Assembly (NCBI GenBank): GCA_020631735.1
Contig: CM036160.1
Span: forward strand, 108,713,250 to 108,777,249
DNA: 64,000 bases
From: Saccharum officinarum
Lineage: Eukaryota > Streptophyta > Magnoliopsida > Poales > Poaceae
Direction: 5' to 3'
Position 1 is the first letter of the stretch. Every line of letters starts with the position of its first letter. The position numbers and the translations under genes were made by a program. Positions 13,007-24,584 of the stretch are shown here, piece by piece. Below the pieces are notes generated by a model. It did no database searches. It saw nothing but the letters and a program-made list of their open reading frames with translations, and had not been told where the DNA came from.

Positions 13007-16000
13007 CTAGTCGGCTTCCTTCATTTCTTTAATATCTTCATCGGCAACACCCTCCACAGGTTTAAGCCTCTTCTTCAAGGCCAAGGCTTTGCGAGCTTGG
13101 ACGTCCCTTTCTTGCTGAAGGGCCTTGATGACATCAGGAAGCTGATTTTCTTCTTGTTTGGCGTGAGCTAGGGCTGTTTCAACTTCTTCCAATTCAGCTA
13201 GAAGAGCTGTCCTCTTTGCCGATAGGTCCAAAATTTTCTACTTAAGATTGGCACCTGAGGTTTGCAAGTTGCTGATACTTTTGTGCTTCTCATCGGTAGT
13301 TTGTTTTAGCTACAACATTTCTTCCTTGAGCTGAGCTGCTCTATCGGCAATACAATGAGCGACCCGTTGATATTGCAGTTGTCGGCTCTCTAGATGGATT
13401 ACTGGGAAGAGGATCTCTTCGATATCGGTAGGAACTTGGCCACGGATTGTTTTGAAAATGGCCTTTTCAGGATCTGAATTATTCATCAATTGAGTAGTAT
13501 CCTATTGTAACAAATCCAGAAGGGCTTCTAACTTGGCATAGATTTCTGTCGATATTGTTCCTAGTACCAGGGAAGAACTTGCTTCTTCTCCATCATCATC
13601 AGAAACATTGATAGGAAAAGAAAATAAGCTATCGGGAGAGTCTTGTTCCTAGGGAAAGAAGAGGAAGTCAGAGATCCTACCTAAGGATAAATATGAATAT
13701 TATAAATTGACTAGGTCAACCGGCTTACCTGCTTCAAGGTGATTTTCTGGGCTTGGCTGGAGGGAGCAGCTTGAAAGGTGCCATGCGAAGGATCGGCAGA
13801 GCTTGCCGATGGGATGTCTTCTACGGCTTCGTCAGTGGTTGGTCCTTAGGGTATGATGACCGATGGTACATTCTGTGTAGAAGGGTCAACTTGCTCAGCC
13901 ATGTCGATCGGCTGGCTTGCAGATGTTGGGGCAGATGAGGGGACTAGCATGGACTTCTATCGTTTTTGTTGAGCCTCGGTGTCTGTTAAAGCTTTGCGCT
14001 TTACTTGGGTCTCAGCAACGGTTGGCTAGGGGGCATTGGCACTTGTTGATTGTGGAGCTTGAGCGCCAGGTATGCTTGCCGATATGCCCATTTGTTGCTG
14101 CAAAATAAGTGTAAGATTGGATGTTTAACAGATAAAATATAAAGTTAAAAGAATACCTCTGAAGGCTGGTTGGAGGTAGTGGTGCTTGATGTTGGAGGAG
14201 TTGTCGATGACGATTCAGCAGCGACTCTTACACCCTGATGATTACATGTTAATATAGTTTGTATCGGCATGAGTAAAAATAAATGAGGTTATTACCTTGA
14301 AAGCCTTAATTAGGCTTGTAGCGGCAGCCAACGGAGTAGCCCTAGCTGTTGCCAGCTTTGATCTAGAGGTGATAGTCTTGGCACGGGTCCTCTGGAAAGT
14401 TAAAGCAGCTAGGGTGGGGGCGTTGTAGCCGATCGGTGATATTGGGGAAACAGGTCGGAGGTTGAAGGGTTTCCCACTCTTGCTCATGGATGGTACTAGG
14501 TCGTCGACCTGTCACAAGAAAGATTAACTGCCGATATATGAAAGAGAAAATAGAAAAAACAGAAGAAAGTTAAAAGAAACTTACTGCATCATCGGGAATG
14601 GCGTATTCAGGGTCGATCATGTGCCAATATATGTGGGCGGATGTTGCAAATAGTTGTTCCTTCCATTCTCGCCATCATTGCTTATATGATTCGGTGATAA
14701 AAGATGCTGGTGACCAGATGAAAAGATCAACATCTGAGATATCGGCATCGGGGGCAAGTCTCACTACCCTGCTCCATTCTGTTCCACTGGTGATTGTTTC
14801 TCTAGGCTTGATCACATCGGCAAAGCAGAGTTTGATTGGCAGTTGCCCAAAAGCCAATTGACGGGATACTGCCGATGGATTGTAAAACTCATAGGTGGTA
14901 TTGGTATTTTTCCCGCTACCAAATGTGTTCACTGGGATCACCCTGGGAGTTATGATGGCCATCATAAGCTCATTATCTTGGTTCAGCTTGTCATCGGCAA
15001 AGTTGAAGAGAAGGGGGAACTTGTTCTCTTCATCGATATAGGGTACCCAAGCCCTATGATCACGAGGAAGACCATTATAGAAGTTTTGGAAGAATCTGCC
15101 GATCTGGTCTTCATTGGCTTCTGTTCTAGGGAGGACAATTATGGCTTCACCAAAATTGAGAGGGGGGCGTGTTGCCGATTCCTCATCTCCAAGAACGTAA
15201 TCTTCGGCGATTTCTCATAGGAACTCTTGGGCGAAGAAATCCCACTGCAGACGTTTGTGCATATGGGCATTTAGCCACATGTTGATAAACCACCATGGGC
15301 CTCCTAGATTATCGATGGGTTCGCCAAGCAAAAGTTTTTGAGACACTTGGTGAAGGAGGTGATAGGTGGAGCTCAGAAGGTATCGACCAAGCGGGAACCT
15401 TACACCATTGGCTAAGAGTTCAGCCACAGGAAGGAAGGCGTTGGTTGGTCCTACCGATCGACCGCAGAAGATAAATTTTTCTAACGACATATTCAAGAAG
15501 GCCTTCTGTCCTTTGGTATTCCTGGATGTATCCAGTCCAGCCGCCGATGTTGCATGTATTCACTCTATGTTCGGCTCTTCTGCCATAGATGGAACCCTCA
15601 TCGACAGTTGAGATATCCAAGCTAGTAAGCATGTATACATCGGCAAGAGTGGGGGTGGCTAGACCATGTCCGAACATGAAGGTATTTGTCATGTCTGACC
15701 AGAAATAAGCAGCAGCAATCATCATTGATTCATTTTTCTGCATATCAGCAATGGATAGCTAATGCATTGGTCTATCTTCCGTTCTGCCCAGTACACCTGC
15801 ATCGACCTGTTGACCCTTAAATACCAATCTTTCCACCCTTTGGTGGTTTTGGGCCAGGATCAGAATGTGTCTTTCCATAGATTTAGAGAAAAATTTTGGG
15901 CTTTGAAAGGGATTCTGTTAGCTTCTGCGTTAATTAAATCAATTGGATCTGGGTCGCCCATTGGACCTAGGCATTGGAAGTGTGGTTGATCGGTTGGAAT

Positions 16001-16155
16001 AACCAATTTGTTGCGTAGTTCCTAAGTTCAGAGGATCGAAAGAATGTGAAAAAGAGGAAAAATTACCAACTGTATGGACTCGCAAAGACCAAAGGAATCA
16101 AGGTAAAAGTAACGGAAGTAGAACGAACCGCAGGGACGTCGAAGTTGATCGCCAT
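13007..16155 (-). pseudogene. B antisense accessory gene, plant-mobile-domain-like
   Basis: Antisense to pol, a decayed multi-exon gene lies between pol and the 3' LTR. Its probable ATG at 16153-16155 opens with MAINFDVPAVRS. Protein segments follow at 15762-15989 (aromatic-rich, with WPKTTKGWKDWYL), 15420-15743 (YFWSDMTNTFMFGHG and TPTLADVYMLTSLDIS), 15215-15496, 14600-14965 (FYNPSAVSRQLAFGQLPI) and 14242-14487. A coiled-coil tail (13007-13231) is rich in Glu, Lys, Ala and Leu. The TPTLxDVxMLTxLxI pattern is typical of the plant mobile domain (aminotransferase-like mobile domain) known from Arabidopsis MAIN/MAIL1 and from copies carried by gypsy elements. Stops and frameshifts show it is inactive here. 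Its role in the element is unknown. The maize Grande gene 23 is a precedent for position and orientation. Confidence 0.72.
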
Positions 16156-16316
16156 TGCTCTGAGGATGATGAGGGCACAGACTGGGGACTTGAGGATGAC
16201 GCTGGAAGGGGTTCTTGTTGGTCGAGGTCGTGCAATTGTTCGTCGGGGTCACCGCCGGAAAGAGAGAATGCCAAAGGTTGGAGTCTGAGGGTAGAAGACG
16301 AGCGTTCCGAAGAAAT

Positions 16317-16325
16317 CTATTTATA
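16317..16325 (-). promoter_or_regulatory. TATA-like box for the antisense gene of B
   Basis: The minus strand reads CCTATAAATAGATT here, about 160 bp upstream of the antisense ATG at 16155, a normal plant TATA-to-ATG spacing. It lies inside the element, outside the LTR, so the antisense gene appears to have its own promoter. Confidence 0.55.
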
Positions 16326-16741
16326 GGCTGCTTGGAGTAGGGGTATTATGGACTTATCTCTATGCCGTGCGCATGTAGGTCGAGGTGGTTCAGATGGATA
16401 TGGTAACTGTTTGCATGATAATCAAGGGATTGTACAGAAGATTTGATGGCAAGTAATCAAGACTAGGAAGAGATCTTAGTACAGGATCTTTTAGTTCTAA
16501 AATGGTGGCATTATTATGTTAAGATCTTGCCGATGGGTTGTTATTTTGGTATCTTAACCGTAATTGGGGCAAGAATAGTTGGCAGTTGTGCGATATTTAC
16601 TGAGATGCGTGAATCAGAACTAGATTTGATTAGATTCGGTAACAGATTATGTTATGCTTGGAGAATAGGTTGAGAAAAATAGGTGAAGGCAAGCATTATC
16701 TAGAGTGAATTTCGGAGCATCAATGTTTTATACTCCGAAAT
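16326..16741. other. Non-coding stretch between antisense promoter and polypurine tract of B
   Basis: No coding potential is visible on either strand. It would hold the upstream promoter region of the antisense gene and the 3' untranslated part of the sense transcript. It is AT-rich towards the polypurine tract. Confidence 0.5.
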
Positions 16742-16752
16742 TGGGGGGCATG
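16742..16752 (+). other. Polypurine tract of element B
   Basis: TGGGGGGCATG directly precedes the LTR start TGTTGACACC, confirming plus orientation and that the following LTR is the 3' copy. Confidence 0.82.
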
Positions 16753-17525
16753 TGTTGACACCGTTTTTTGGCACGTGTTAAGATGGTCAGAGTGGGCTAA
16801 TCAGTAGGAGAAAAGTTACTATGTACGCTGATAACCGATGAAAATCAGCTTGTAAAGAAGGCCGCCGATGAATGATGGCGATATATGAAGAAGTTGATTT
16901 AGATTAAGGCGTTGCCGATAAGATTAAGGATGTTATTGTCGATGCCGATGAAGGGAGGCTTGAAGACCGCTGCCGATGAAACAGGAAGTGTGCCGATGGA
17001 AAGGAGATCGATGGGAATTCCATCGTAATTAAGGCGGACAAGGAAATAGATAGGAATTGATTTCCTTTTCTATGTTTATTAGAGTCTGATTTGTATAAGA
17101 GTCATGTGTTTCCTTAGATTTGGACTTAGTGTCCTAGTCGTATTTGGTTATGTTTTAGTAGATCAGGGTATAAATATATATTGAATGGCAATGTAATAAG
17201 AATCAATCAATCAATATCAAAAACCAGCTTTTATTCTTATTTGCATCTATTTACTTTTCGGCGACTTCGTCAATTCGTATATTTTTCCTTTTTCATGAGT
17301 TCTCATCGATTCGGCGAGCTGCATCACTTCAGTGCGACCTTCGATGATCCTCGAGTTCCGCGTGAGTACCTCTTGGTCGTGACTTCTGAGCGTATCGCTG
17401 TTGTCAGGACTAAAGTGCTCGTATCTTCATCCTTGTCAATTAACAGGTCAAATCGACTGGCACGCTTTGGATATCGACTTCGGGTATTAGCCCTTTGTGT
17501 TTGCAGATCCACTTTTGCATCAACA
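16753..17525 (+). repeat. 3' LTR of element B, 773 bp
   Basis: The LTR starts TGTTGACACCG and ends TTTTGCATCAACA, giving the inverted ends TGTTG...CAACA. A clear TATA box (TATAAATATATA, 17169-17180) lies about 415 bp in. A downstream run of AATCAATCAATCAA may be near the polyadenylation site. The upstream half (16825-17010) contains about six copies of the short word GCCGAT(G), possibly a regulatory repeat. The 5' partner LTR is outside the window. Confidence 0.85.
17169..17180 (+). promoter_or_regulatory. TATA box in the LTR of B
   Basis: TATAAATATATA sits about 415 bp inside the 773-bp LTR, at the expected U3/R border. It would drive the sense transcript in the 5' copy of this LTR. Confidence 0.7.
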
Positions 17526-19981
17526 ATAAGCTTGGGTGTTTTGGGTTGTAATCGGTTTGTGGGGTGGTGTAGATCATTTTGGTCATGTTGGTTGGGTCAC
17601 CGATGGTGTGATCGCCGGCCGGCCACCGTGTGGGCATGGCTGGGCCGCGGGAGAGAAGGCGAGAGCGGGAGGAGGGAGATGACATGCGAGGCCAGTGTGT
17701 CAGCGGGAGAATGAGAGTGAACGCGTGCGCGCGTGTTGCTGGGCCGCGCGTGAGGGAGAGCGCGAGCGCTGCTGGGCCGGGCTGAGAGAGAGGAGAAGTC
17801 GGCCCGAGTTGAAGATTTGGTTTTTCTTTTTCAAAATTGTGAATAGTGTTAGTTTTTGTTTATTTCAATAGAATTTTTGTAGAGCTCCAAAAATAGTGAA
17901 AATTTTTGAGTAAGCTTTTCAAGGTGTAAACTAATTAGGAAAAATATTAAATGCCAATTTTGATTACTTTTTACAAGTTATTTAATTAGCTTAATTAAAT
18001 ATTAAATGCAACTTTTAGGAATTTTAGTAACTAAAATATTAATCCAAAAATCATGAAATTTTTTTGACATGGTTTTAGACCATTACCAATCTATAGAAAA
18101 AGTTTAAGCTCAATTTGATGAAGTTTGTTTTTTTATTAATTATGCCCTAATTAATTAAGTGTTTAAATGAATGTTAAATTCATAACTTTAAGTGTTGTGT
18201 GTCCTTTTGATTGAGTGATGACCTTGGGTCACTAATTCTTGGTGATCCTTGACGCCTTAATTACTTGGTTGAGCTCGTTAGTAGCGTGTTATGTAAGAAG
18301 CGTTAGTGTTGCTTAAGTATTTGTTGTTAGTTAGTAGGTTTTGTCGTTTTACGACTGTACCGCGAAGGAAAGTTGTACTCAAGTTGTTAACCGTGGCATT
18401 TCACCATCAAGCATCATGTTTATCACCACATCATGTTGAAACATGTTATATGCTCGTGTAGTTCCCGCTTTCGAGGAAGTCGACATTGTTGAGCAAGCCT
18501 CCAGAGAAGAGCTATCTTCGGTGGGTTTCGGACCGGAAGTCGAAGTTGTTGAGCCCGAGTTAGTCATCTCGTCAGAGCAAGGCAAGCCCCGGTGCATTTA
18601 AACCCTTCCTTGAGTTTTACAAACCTTTATCACTGGTACTATGGTTTGCTGCATTAAGTAACTAGGAGTTGAGTGATAACCCAACTGCGGCATTATCATC
18701 CTTGATTATTGCGATATCACCATTGATACACGTTTTACTAAAAATGCGTAGTATGCTTCGCTATGCTTAATGAGTTAAGCTTTTTAAATGAAATGTTTAC
18801 ATGACCACGTTGGCATACTTGATGAATATTGAAATATAAGAATGAACTTGAAAGATCGGGTGGGTGGTTTGGCCACTGCTAACTTGCATTGGGAAAGAAG
18901 TCTCAATGCAGTGTTTCCGTCTTATCAGTTAAGGACCGTACGTTGTTGGCCCTCGAGTCATGGAGTTTTTATTAGTACTAGCCATGTACCCATGTTGGGT
19001 AAGCCTTACTTCGGCTACTCCATTACGAGAACGTCTAACCTCACACTAGGAGTGGAGAGATGGCGACAGTAGCGTGTACCCTCGGGGCTAGAATTGGGCC
19101 GGGTTCGAGGAGTACTGTACTCTCGGGTGGCGGTGGACACGTTCTGGTTTTGGGTTACTCCGGTAAGAGTTGATATATGCAAATTTCAGTTCTACATATG
19201 TCATATGGTTAGGAAGCCCCAGCTGGGTAAATCAAGCAGTTCGAATCATCGTTACTCTGCGAGAATGGAGTCTTGGCCTTGCACCAACATTGTAGTTAAG
19301 AACTAGAATTGAAATAAAGAATGAGAAAGATCTTGATGAGAATTACTTTGATCTAGATTAGGATCACTTAGAATTGGTTAATGAACCATCAACGATAAGA
19401 ATAAAATGTTGAAGATAAGGACTTATTTTAGTAAGTTTTTCTGCAAAAAGGAATTTTGATTCTTGAATACCCATAGCTTGATTCCCTAAAGCTAGCATGC
19501 CTTTAGAGTCTTTTTCTTAGTCGGGTAAGTCTTGTTGAGTACTCCCGTATTTAGGGTTTGTTAAACCGCTTGTTGCAGGTGCGGTTCATGAATAAGTCTG
19601 CTTTGAGCCTTGTTGCATGACCATTGTGGTTAAAGAAAGTGACGACGAGTAGGGTGTGTGGCCTCTGGGCAAGGCATCTCGTTTGGGTGTTGTAATAAAG
19701 TTACTACTGATACTTCCCTACTACTGGTTCGTAATAATGCTACTTAAGGTTTGAAATTTGGAAAGTGTGGTTTGTAAACTTAAGTTATTGTAAGACTTCC
19801 GCTACTTTACTCTGATGGTATTTTGAATAAACTGTTGTAATATTGAAATACTCCTATAATTAGATCCTGTTCGGAGGAAAGCAGGCCTTTTAAGTTATGA
19901 GGAACATAAGTACGGCTGTCAGAGGTCATTATGACAATGACAGGTACATGTGGGCCATCATAATTAGGAGGTTCTGTGACA
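17526..19981 (+). repeat. LTR fragment C, relative of the A-type LTR
   Basis: This piece starts at the right border of element B and ends GGAGGTTCTGTGACA, resembling the family end GGACGGTTCYRTTACA. It has the same layout as the A LTR and the solo LTR: a GC-rich block first (17526-17810), then AT-rich sequence, then a conserved block GGGTAAGTCTTGTTGAGTAC at 19523-19542 and an AGTTCGAATC block at 19238-19247. B inserted into this LTR, and its start should lie beyond B's missing 5' end. It may be a solo LTR or part of a fuller element. I see no coding sequence. Confidence 0.62.
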
Positions 19982-20513
19982 ACCGCCGCATCCGCGACTT
20001 ATATACACGGGGGGCGGGGGTGGCCGTTGGGAGATGTCGAGCCGTTACTGGGCCACCCCCATTTCGCCGTGCCGAGCCGTGCCCACCCGCGGGCTCACCT
20101 GACGGCCCAGGCACGGCCTGGTACACCGTGCCGTGCCAGCCCGGGCCCGGTGGCCTGCGGGCTGGGCCGTGCTCGTGCCGTGGGACGGGCCGCCGGGCCT
20201 CGTGCTTTATGGAAAACTATATCGAGATGGAAGCCGCGACACCAACGCCCACTGTCGTTGTGTTGTCGATGAAGAAGAACGTTTGTCCGACCTGGGCTTG
20301 ATCCAGCTCAAAACGACTAGGAAGAAGTCTGGCCTGCTCATTTCTGATTTTTATGGCTGTTTGGTGCTGCAGGCTTGTGTTGGCTATCTGTAATGGCCTG
20401 CAGCTCTGGTTGTCTGGGTGCAGCAGCACAGCAGTAGGAAGCTGATCAGCACAGCAATAGCCATAGAAACATGGGCCGGATATTTTCGCCTTTTTTGAGA
20501 GTTAAATATAATA
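19982..20513. other. GC-rich repeat-like block, unassigned
   Basis: 20040-20200 is very GC-rich and made of variants of GGCCGTGCC and GCCGTGCCGAG on both strands, so it can fold on itself. Such blocks occur in non-autonomous hAT-type elements of grasses, but I cannot find terminal inverted repeats or an 8-bp TSD here. ORFs through it are compositional. 20270-20500 looks like single-copy or captured sequence with no recognised product. Confidence 0.35.
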
Positions 20514-20654
20514 CTCTGTCCGTTCCAAATTATGAGTTATTTGATTTTTCTAATACATTAATTTTACTATGTATCTAAATGATGTATGTCTACTTACATA
20601 GCAAAATTGATGTATAAAAAAGACATTGCGACTTATAATTTAGAACAGAACAAA
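20514..20654. mobile_element. Stowaway-type MITE, 141 bp
   Basis: The left end CTCTGTCCGTTCCAAATTAT and right end ATAATTTAGAACAGAACAAA are imperfect inverted repeats of the well-known CTCCCTCCGTTCC-type Stowaway (Tc1/mariner-derived) family. It is flanked by the dinucleotide TA on both sides (20512-20513 and 20655-20656). Subterminal segments around 'ACTATGTATCTAAATGATG' and 'ACATAGCAAAAT' also pair with each other. It has no coding capacity and would need a mariner-like transposase supplied in trans. Confidence 0.85.
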
Positions 20655-20674
20655 TATTTTCAAAGCTTCTAGAA

Positions 20675-21542
20675 TGTTAAGAATTTAGGCATTTTTTGTT
20701 AAATTTAATCCAAAAAATTCATAACAAATAGGTGACAACAAGTATGTGCATGTGAGTGATATTACTACTTGAACTAGTATCAGATATGGACATGAACGAC
20801 ATACAGATCATAGCAGAAAAGATATTGACTTTAAGAAATTCAAGAATAGAATTATACCCGGCGGAGAGACCCATGCTCAAGGCACCAACGACTCCATGCA
20901 TACTAGTCGACACAGTGCAATGCTCGATGTCGCGGACCACAATCGATGTAGGACGATGTTCGCAGTGCAGTCCCTCGAACGTCCAGCAGGAAGTAGATGA
21001 TCCGAAGAAGAAGATGTCGGCAATCACGAGGAAGAAGCGAGTAGTCACGGAGATGCTCCCCAAAAATCTAATCATCCACACACCCGAGCAGGTGTCGCTT
21101 GACAAACGGCAGTTCCGGAGGCCTGCTCTCCCAACTCTCTGTTTGCGCAGAGGATTGGGATGGAGATACTCAGGAGCAACTCAACAGAAGAACGATGGTG
21201 CTGGATGTGTTGTATCTCCTACGCGCAGCGGCGCAGCTGAAGGCAAGTGCTCATTTTTATAAGCACAGAAGGTAGAAAATGAAGTGTAGAGGATAAACCT
21301 GGATGTCATGAAGCGTCCATCAATTACAAGTAACCTCTGCCATAAACGTAGGGGTTACTAGTAACTACAACCACAAAACTAGGAGTTACTAGTAACCGCA
21401 GTCATAAATATGATCGTTACATGTCCAGCCATCAACTACATTTAGTCCACCATTTTATAGCACCTACAACTAATATGACCTTAGAATTTATTTGATTTAA
21501 TTATTAAATAAAGTATGGATCATGTCCACGTTAAATCTTACA
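20675..21542 (-). repeat. 3' LTR of element D, 868 bp
   Basis: On the plus strand it runs TGTTAAGAATTTAGG to TTAAATCTTACA and aligns along its length with 59668-60485. It has about 50 extra bases near 21350-21400, where a TTACTAGTAAC word is repeated. Many substitutions separate the two LTRs, so this is an old insertion. A plus-strand ORF at 20756-21262 crosses it but has no recognisable protein family. Confidence 0.86.
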
Positions 21543-22068
21543 ATCCCCATGAAATTCTATGGCGCATATAAAATGCTCTCAATTCTCTGTTGTTTGATAT
21601 AACAGTGTTTTGATGGAGACTGTTAAGTTAAACATCCATCTAGAACAGAGGTTACACTTCTTCACAACTGAACAATGGACTATGCCTTGAATTGACAGTT
21701 TTGTGCGAAATAAGTTTCACCTAAGTCCTTTACTAATACTAGGTTGCCTAAAGCATCCCCTCTGGTTGGAGCATATAAGTCATACTCCTAGGTCTTTCAC
21801 GAGTATCTAAAGATCACCCAAATCTCATAAACCGTGACTAACAGTCGAACTCATATAGGTGTATTCCTCAAAAGATGTTCTGTAGAACAACATCTTTACT
21901 TAAACAAGCCACTTGAAATACATTAAGGTAAAAACTAACCTGCCTTACAGCAAAGGAAAGACGTGCATCTAACATGGGCTTAGTTAAGACTCTTTCCTCA
22001 CAGTCTACCCCTGACTTGTTTCACCATTTTACTTCACGAGATCTCTGAGGTTAACACCATGGTAGACT
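21543..22068 (-). other. 3' untranslated region and polypurine tract of D
   Basis: The minus strand reads TTTCATGGGGAT right before the LTR start TGTAAGATTTAACG, a plausible short polypurine tract. The remaining 0.5 kb up to the pol stop near 22069 shows no coding sequence on either strand. Confidence 0.6.
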
Positions 22069-23628
22069 TCATATGGGTCTCAGGCCCATCTCACTCGATG
22101 CACTATCTATCACATTACGTGATAGTCCCTTAGTGAATTGATCTGCTAGATTTTTAGACGTATGGACATAGTCCAACGCTATCACTCCGAAGTTTCTCAA
22201 TTTTCTGACAGATTTTAGCTGCCGCTTAACATGCCTTATGGACTTCATGTTATGCTTAGAACTATTTACCTTGATTATCACAGTCTGGTTATCACAGTTC
22301 ATAGAAATAGCCGGTATAGGTTTTTCTACTACCGGTAAATCCATAAGAAGTTCACGAAGCCACTCGGCCTCAATGCTGGTGGTGTCTAATGTTGTGAGTT
22401 CTGCTTTCATGGTTCACCTCGTTAAGATGGTCTGCTTGCAAGACTTCCATGAAACAGCGCCACCTCCAAGCAGAAACACATATCCACTTATGGCGTGAAC
22501 CTCATGAACATCAGATATCTAGTTTGCATCACAATAAACCTCTAGTACCTTTGGGTACCTGGTATAGTGAATGCCATAGCTCACAGTACCTTTTAGGTAG
22601 CGCATTACTCTCTTAAGAGCACGTCAATGATTATCTCCTGGATTTGACACAAACCGACTTAGTTTGCCCACAGCAAACGAGATATCAGGCCTTGTAGCGC
22701 TAGCTAGATACATAAGCGAACCAATAATTTAGGAGTATCTCAATTGATCCCTTACTATTCTCTGATTTTTTCTCAATAGCGCACTAGGATCATAAGGCGT
22801 AGAAGTAGGCTGACAGTCACTAAACCTAAGCAACTTAAAACCTTTTCCATATAGTGGGATTGTAGAAGTGTAACCCCACCATTGCTTTCTCTCAACAGCT
22901 TGATATTAAGAATAACATCGGTCTCTCCCAAATCTTTCATCTCATAATTATTAGACAAAAATTCTTTACACCCTTGACCACATCAAGGCTAGTTCCAAAG
23001 ATTTGTATGTCGTCAACATATAAACACAAGATCACACCTTTGCCCCCACCATACCAATAGTACACACATTTTTCAGCTTTATTCACAACAAAGCCGATAG
23101 ATGTCAAAGCTCTGTTGAACTTTTCATGCCATTGCTTAGAAGCTTATTTTAGGCCATATAAGGACTTCAATAATTTACACACCATGCCTTCTTGACCATT
23201 TGCTACAAACCCATCTAGCTAATCCATATAGATCTCCTCCTCTAACTCTCCATTTAGAAAAGTTGTCTTAACATCCATCTAATGAACGAAGACCATTGTG
23301 AGGCTGCTAGGGAAAGTAACACTCGAATTGTGACCAATCGAGCAACAGGTGAATAAGTATCAAAGAAATCTTCACCTTCTTTCTAAGTATAACCCTTGGC
23401 CACAAGCCTTGCCTTGTACCTCTCAATAGTACCATCAGGCCTAAGCTTTTTCTTGAACACCCATTTGCATCCTATAGGTTTACACCCATAAGGACATTCC
23501 ACAACTTCCCAAGTTCCATTAGACATAATTGAATCAATCTCACTCCATACTGCTTCCTTCCAAAGGTCAGCATCAAGAGAGGAGTATGCCTCTTTAATGG
23601 TTCTTGGTGTGTCATCCACAAGGTACAC
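22069..23628 (-). pseudogene. pol: D pol: reverse transcriptase and RNase H
   Basis: The region opens at 23628 with a copia RT N-terminus (WKEAVWSEIDSIMSNGTWEV, then GCKWVFKKKLRPDGT and ARLVAKGYT). The catalytic motif CLYVDDIQIFG lies near 23000-23035 and RNase H near the end (AELTTLDTTSIEAEWLREL, MNCDNQTVI, NLADQFTKGLSRNVID). The catalytic Asp pair is kept, but the frame is broken into several pieces by stops and frameshifts (for instance near 23380, 22960 and 22770), so no functional enzyme can be made. It would copy the element's RNA into DNA inside the particle. Confidence 0.86.
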
Positions 23629-24579
23629 AATATAGTCATCACCAAAAGACTTTGTAGTCCTTTTTCTCTTACTTTTTGAGTGACTACAATGTCATCCTTC
23701 TCAGAATTTTGCACAAGGGGTTCCTTAAAATGTTCTATCGGAATAAATTGCTCATGGGGTATTATAGATTCATGACTAGATGTGCTAGGTGTATTTTTCA
23801 TAGAAAATTCCCTTTCAAAAAATATAGCATCTCTAGACTCCATTATAGTACCAACAAGCATGTTGGGTACTCCAGAATTTATTATTAAGAACCTATATCC
23901 AATGTTGTGAATAGCATAACCAAGGAATACACAATCAAAAATTTTAGGCCCAAATTTGTGCTTCTTGTTAATAGGCACATTCACCTTGGCCAAACAACCC
24001 TAAGTGCAGAAATAAGAGAGATTTAATATTTTCTTCTCCCATTCCTCGAATGGTGTGATTTCTTTATTCTTTGTAGGAACTTTATTCAGGACATGACACA
24101 CTGTCAAAATAGCCTCACCCCACTATTCTTTAGATAGTCCCGTTGTCTCCAACATGGCGTTAACCAACTTAGTTAGAGTGCAGTTCTTTTTTTGGCAATC
24201 CCATTGGATTGTGGTGAGTATGACTATGTCCTCCATGAATAATTTCATGTTCTAAGTAGAATTCAGAAAATTCGCTTGAAAAGTATTTTTCACCACAATC
24301 AGACCTTAACCATTTAATTTTTCTCTCATGCTGATTTTCTACTTCAACTTTATAGGTCTTAAAAATAATGCAATGCTTCATCTCTTGATTTTAGCAAGTA
24401 CACGTAGCAAAATCTAGTACAATCATCTATAAATGTCATGAAGTATCTTTTGACATCTTTAGTCAATTTGTCATTCATCTTGCGTAGATTGGAATGAACT
24501 AGTTCTAATGGCGCCAAGTTCCTCGCTCCGCAACCTTGTGAGGCTTCCGTGGTTGCTTAGATTGCACATATACATAGCA
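23629..24579 (-). pseudogene. pol: D pol: integrase core and C-terminus (left half)
   Basis: Minus-strand pieces give the integrase after the zinc region: SKQPRKPHKVAERGT at 24505-24560, the core around EVENQHERKIKWLRSDCG with the second catalytic Asp, and the stretch after it where the usual SPQSNGVAERKN is altered. Then comes the C-terminal region PINKKHKFGPKIFDCVFLGY at 23900-24000. Element E interrupts the gene at 24580, and the sequence resumes at 58280. Several stops and frame changes occur. Confidence 0.83.
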
Positions 24580-24584
24580 CTTAG
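24580..24584. repeat. Target-site duplication of element E, left copy (CTTAG)
   Basis: CTTAG here and at 58275-58279 flank the TGTCGAC and CCCCCACA ends of E exactly. This five-base duplication proves that E inserted as one unit into D. Confidence 0.9.

Larger units (their letters stand above)
10482..17525 (+). mobile_element. Element B: right part of a Ty3/gypsy retrotransposon
   Basis: Plus-strand order is RT tail, RNase H, integrase, an antisense accessory region, polypurine tract and LTR, which is the Ty3/gypsy order. The left end starts abruptly inside RT at the border of element A, so A inserted into B's pol. B's 5' LTR, gag and protease should lie left of the window. Its 3' LTR inserted into LTR fragment C. 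The hexamer GCCGAT and its complement ATCGGC are unusually common throughout, in pol, the antisense gene and the LTR. Confidence 0.85.

Noticed and set aside
17181..17714. 177-codon ORF starting in the LTR of B
   Set aside because: It crosses the border between B's LTR and fragment C, so it is an accident of insertion.
20756..21262. 168-codon plus-strand ORF in the left LTR of D
   Set aside because: It lies within an LTR, is not kept open in the other LTR copy, and has no recognisable family.
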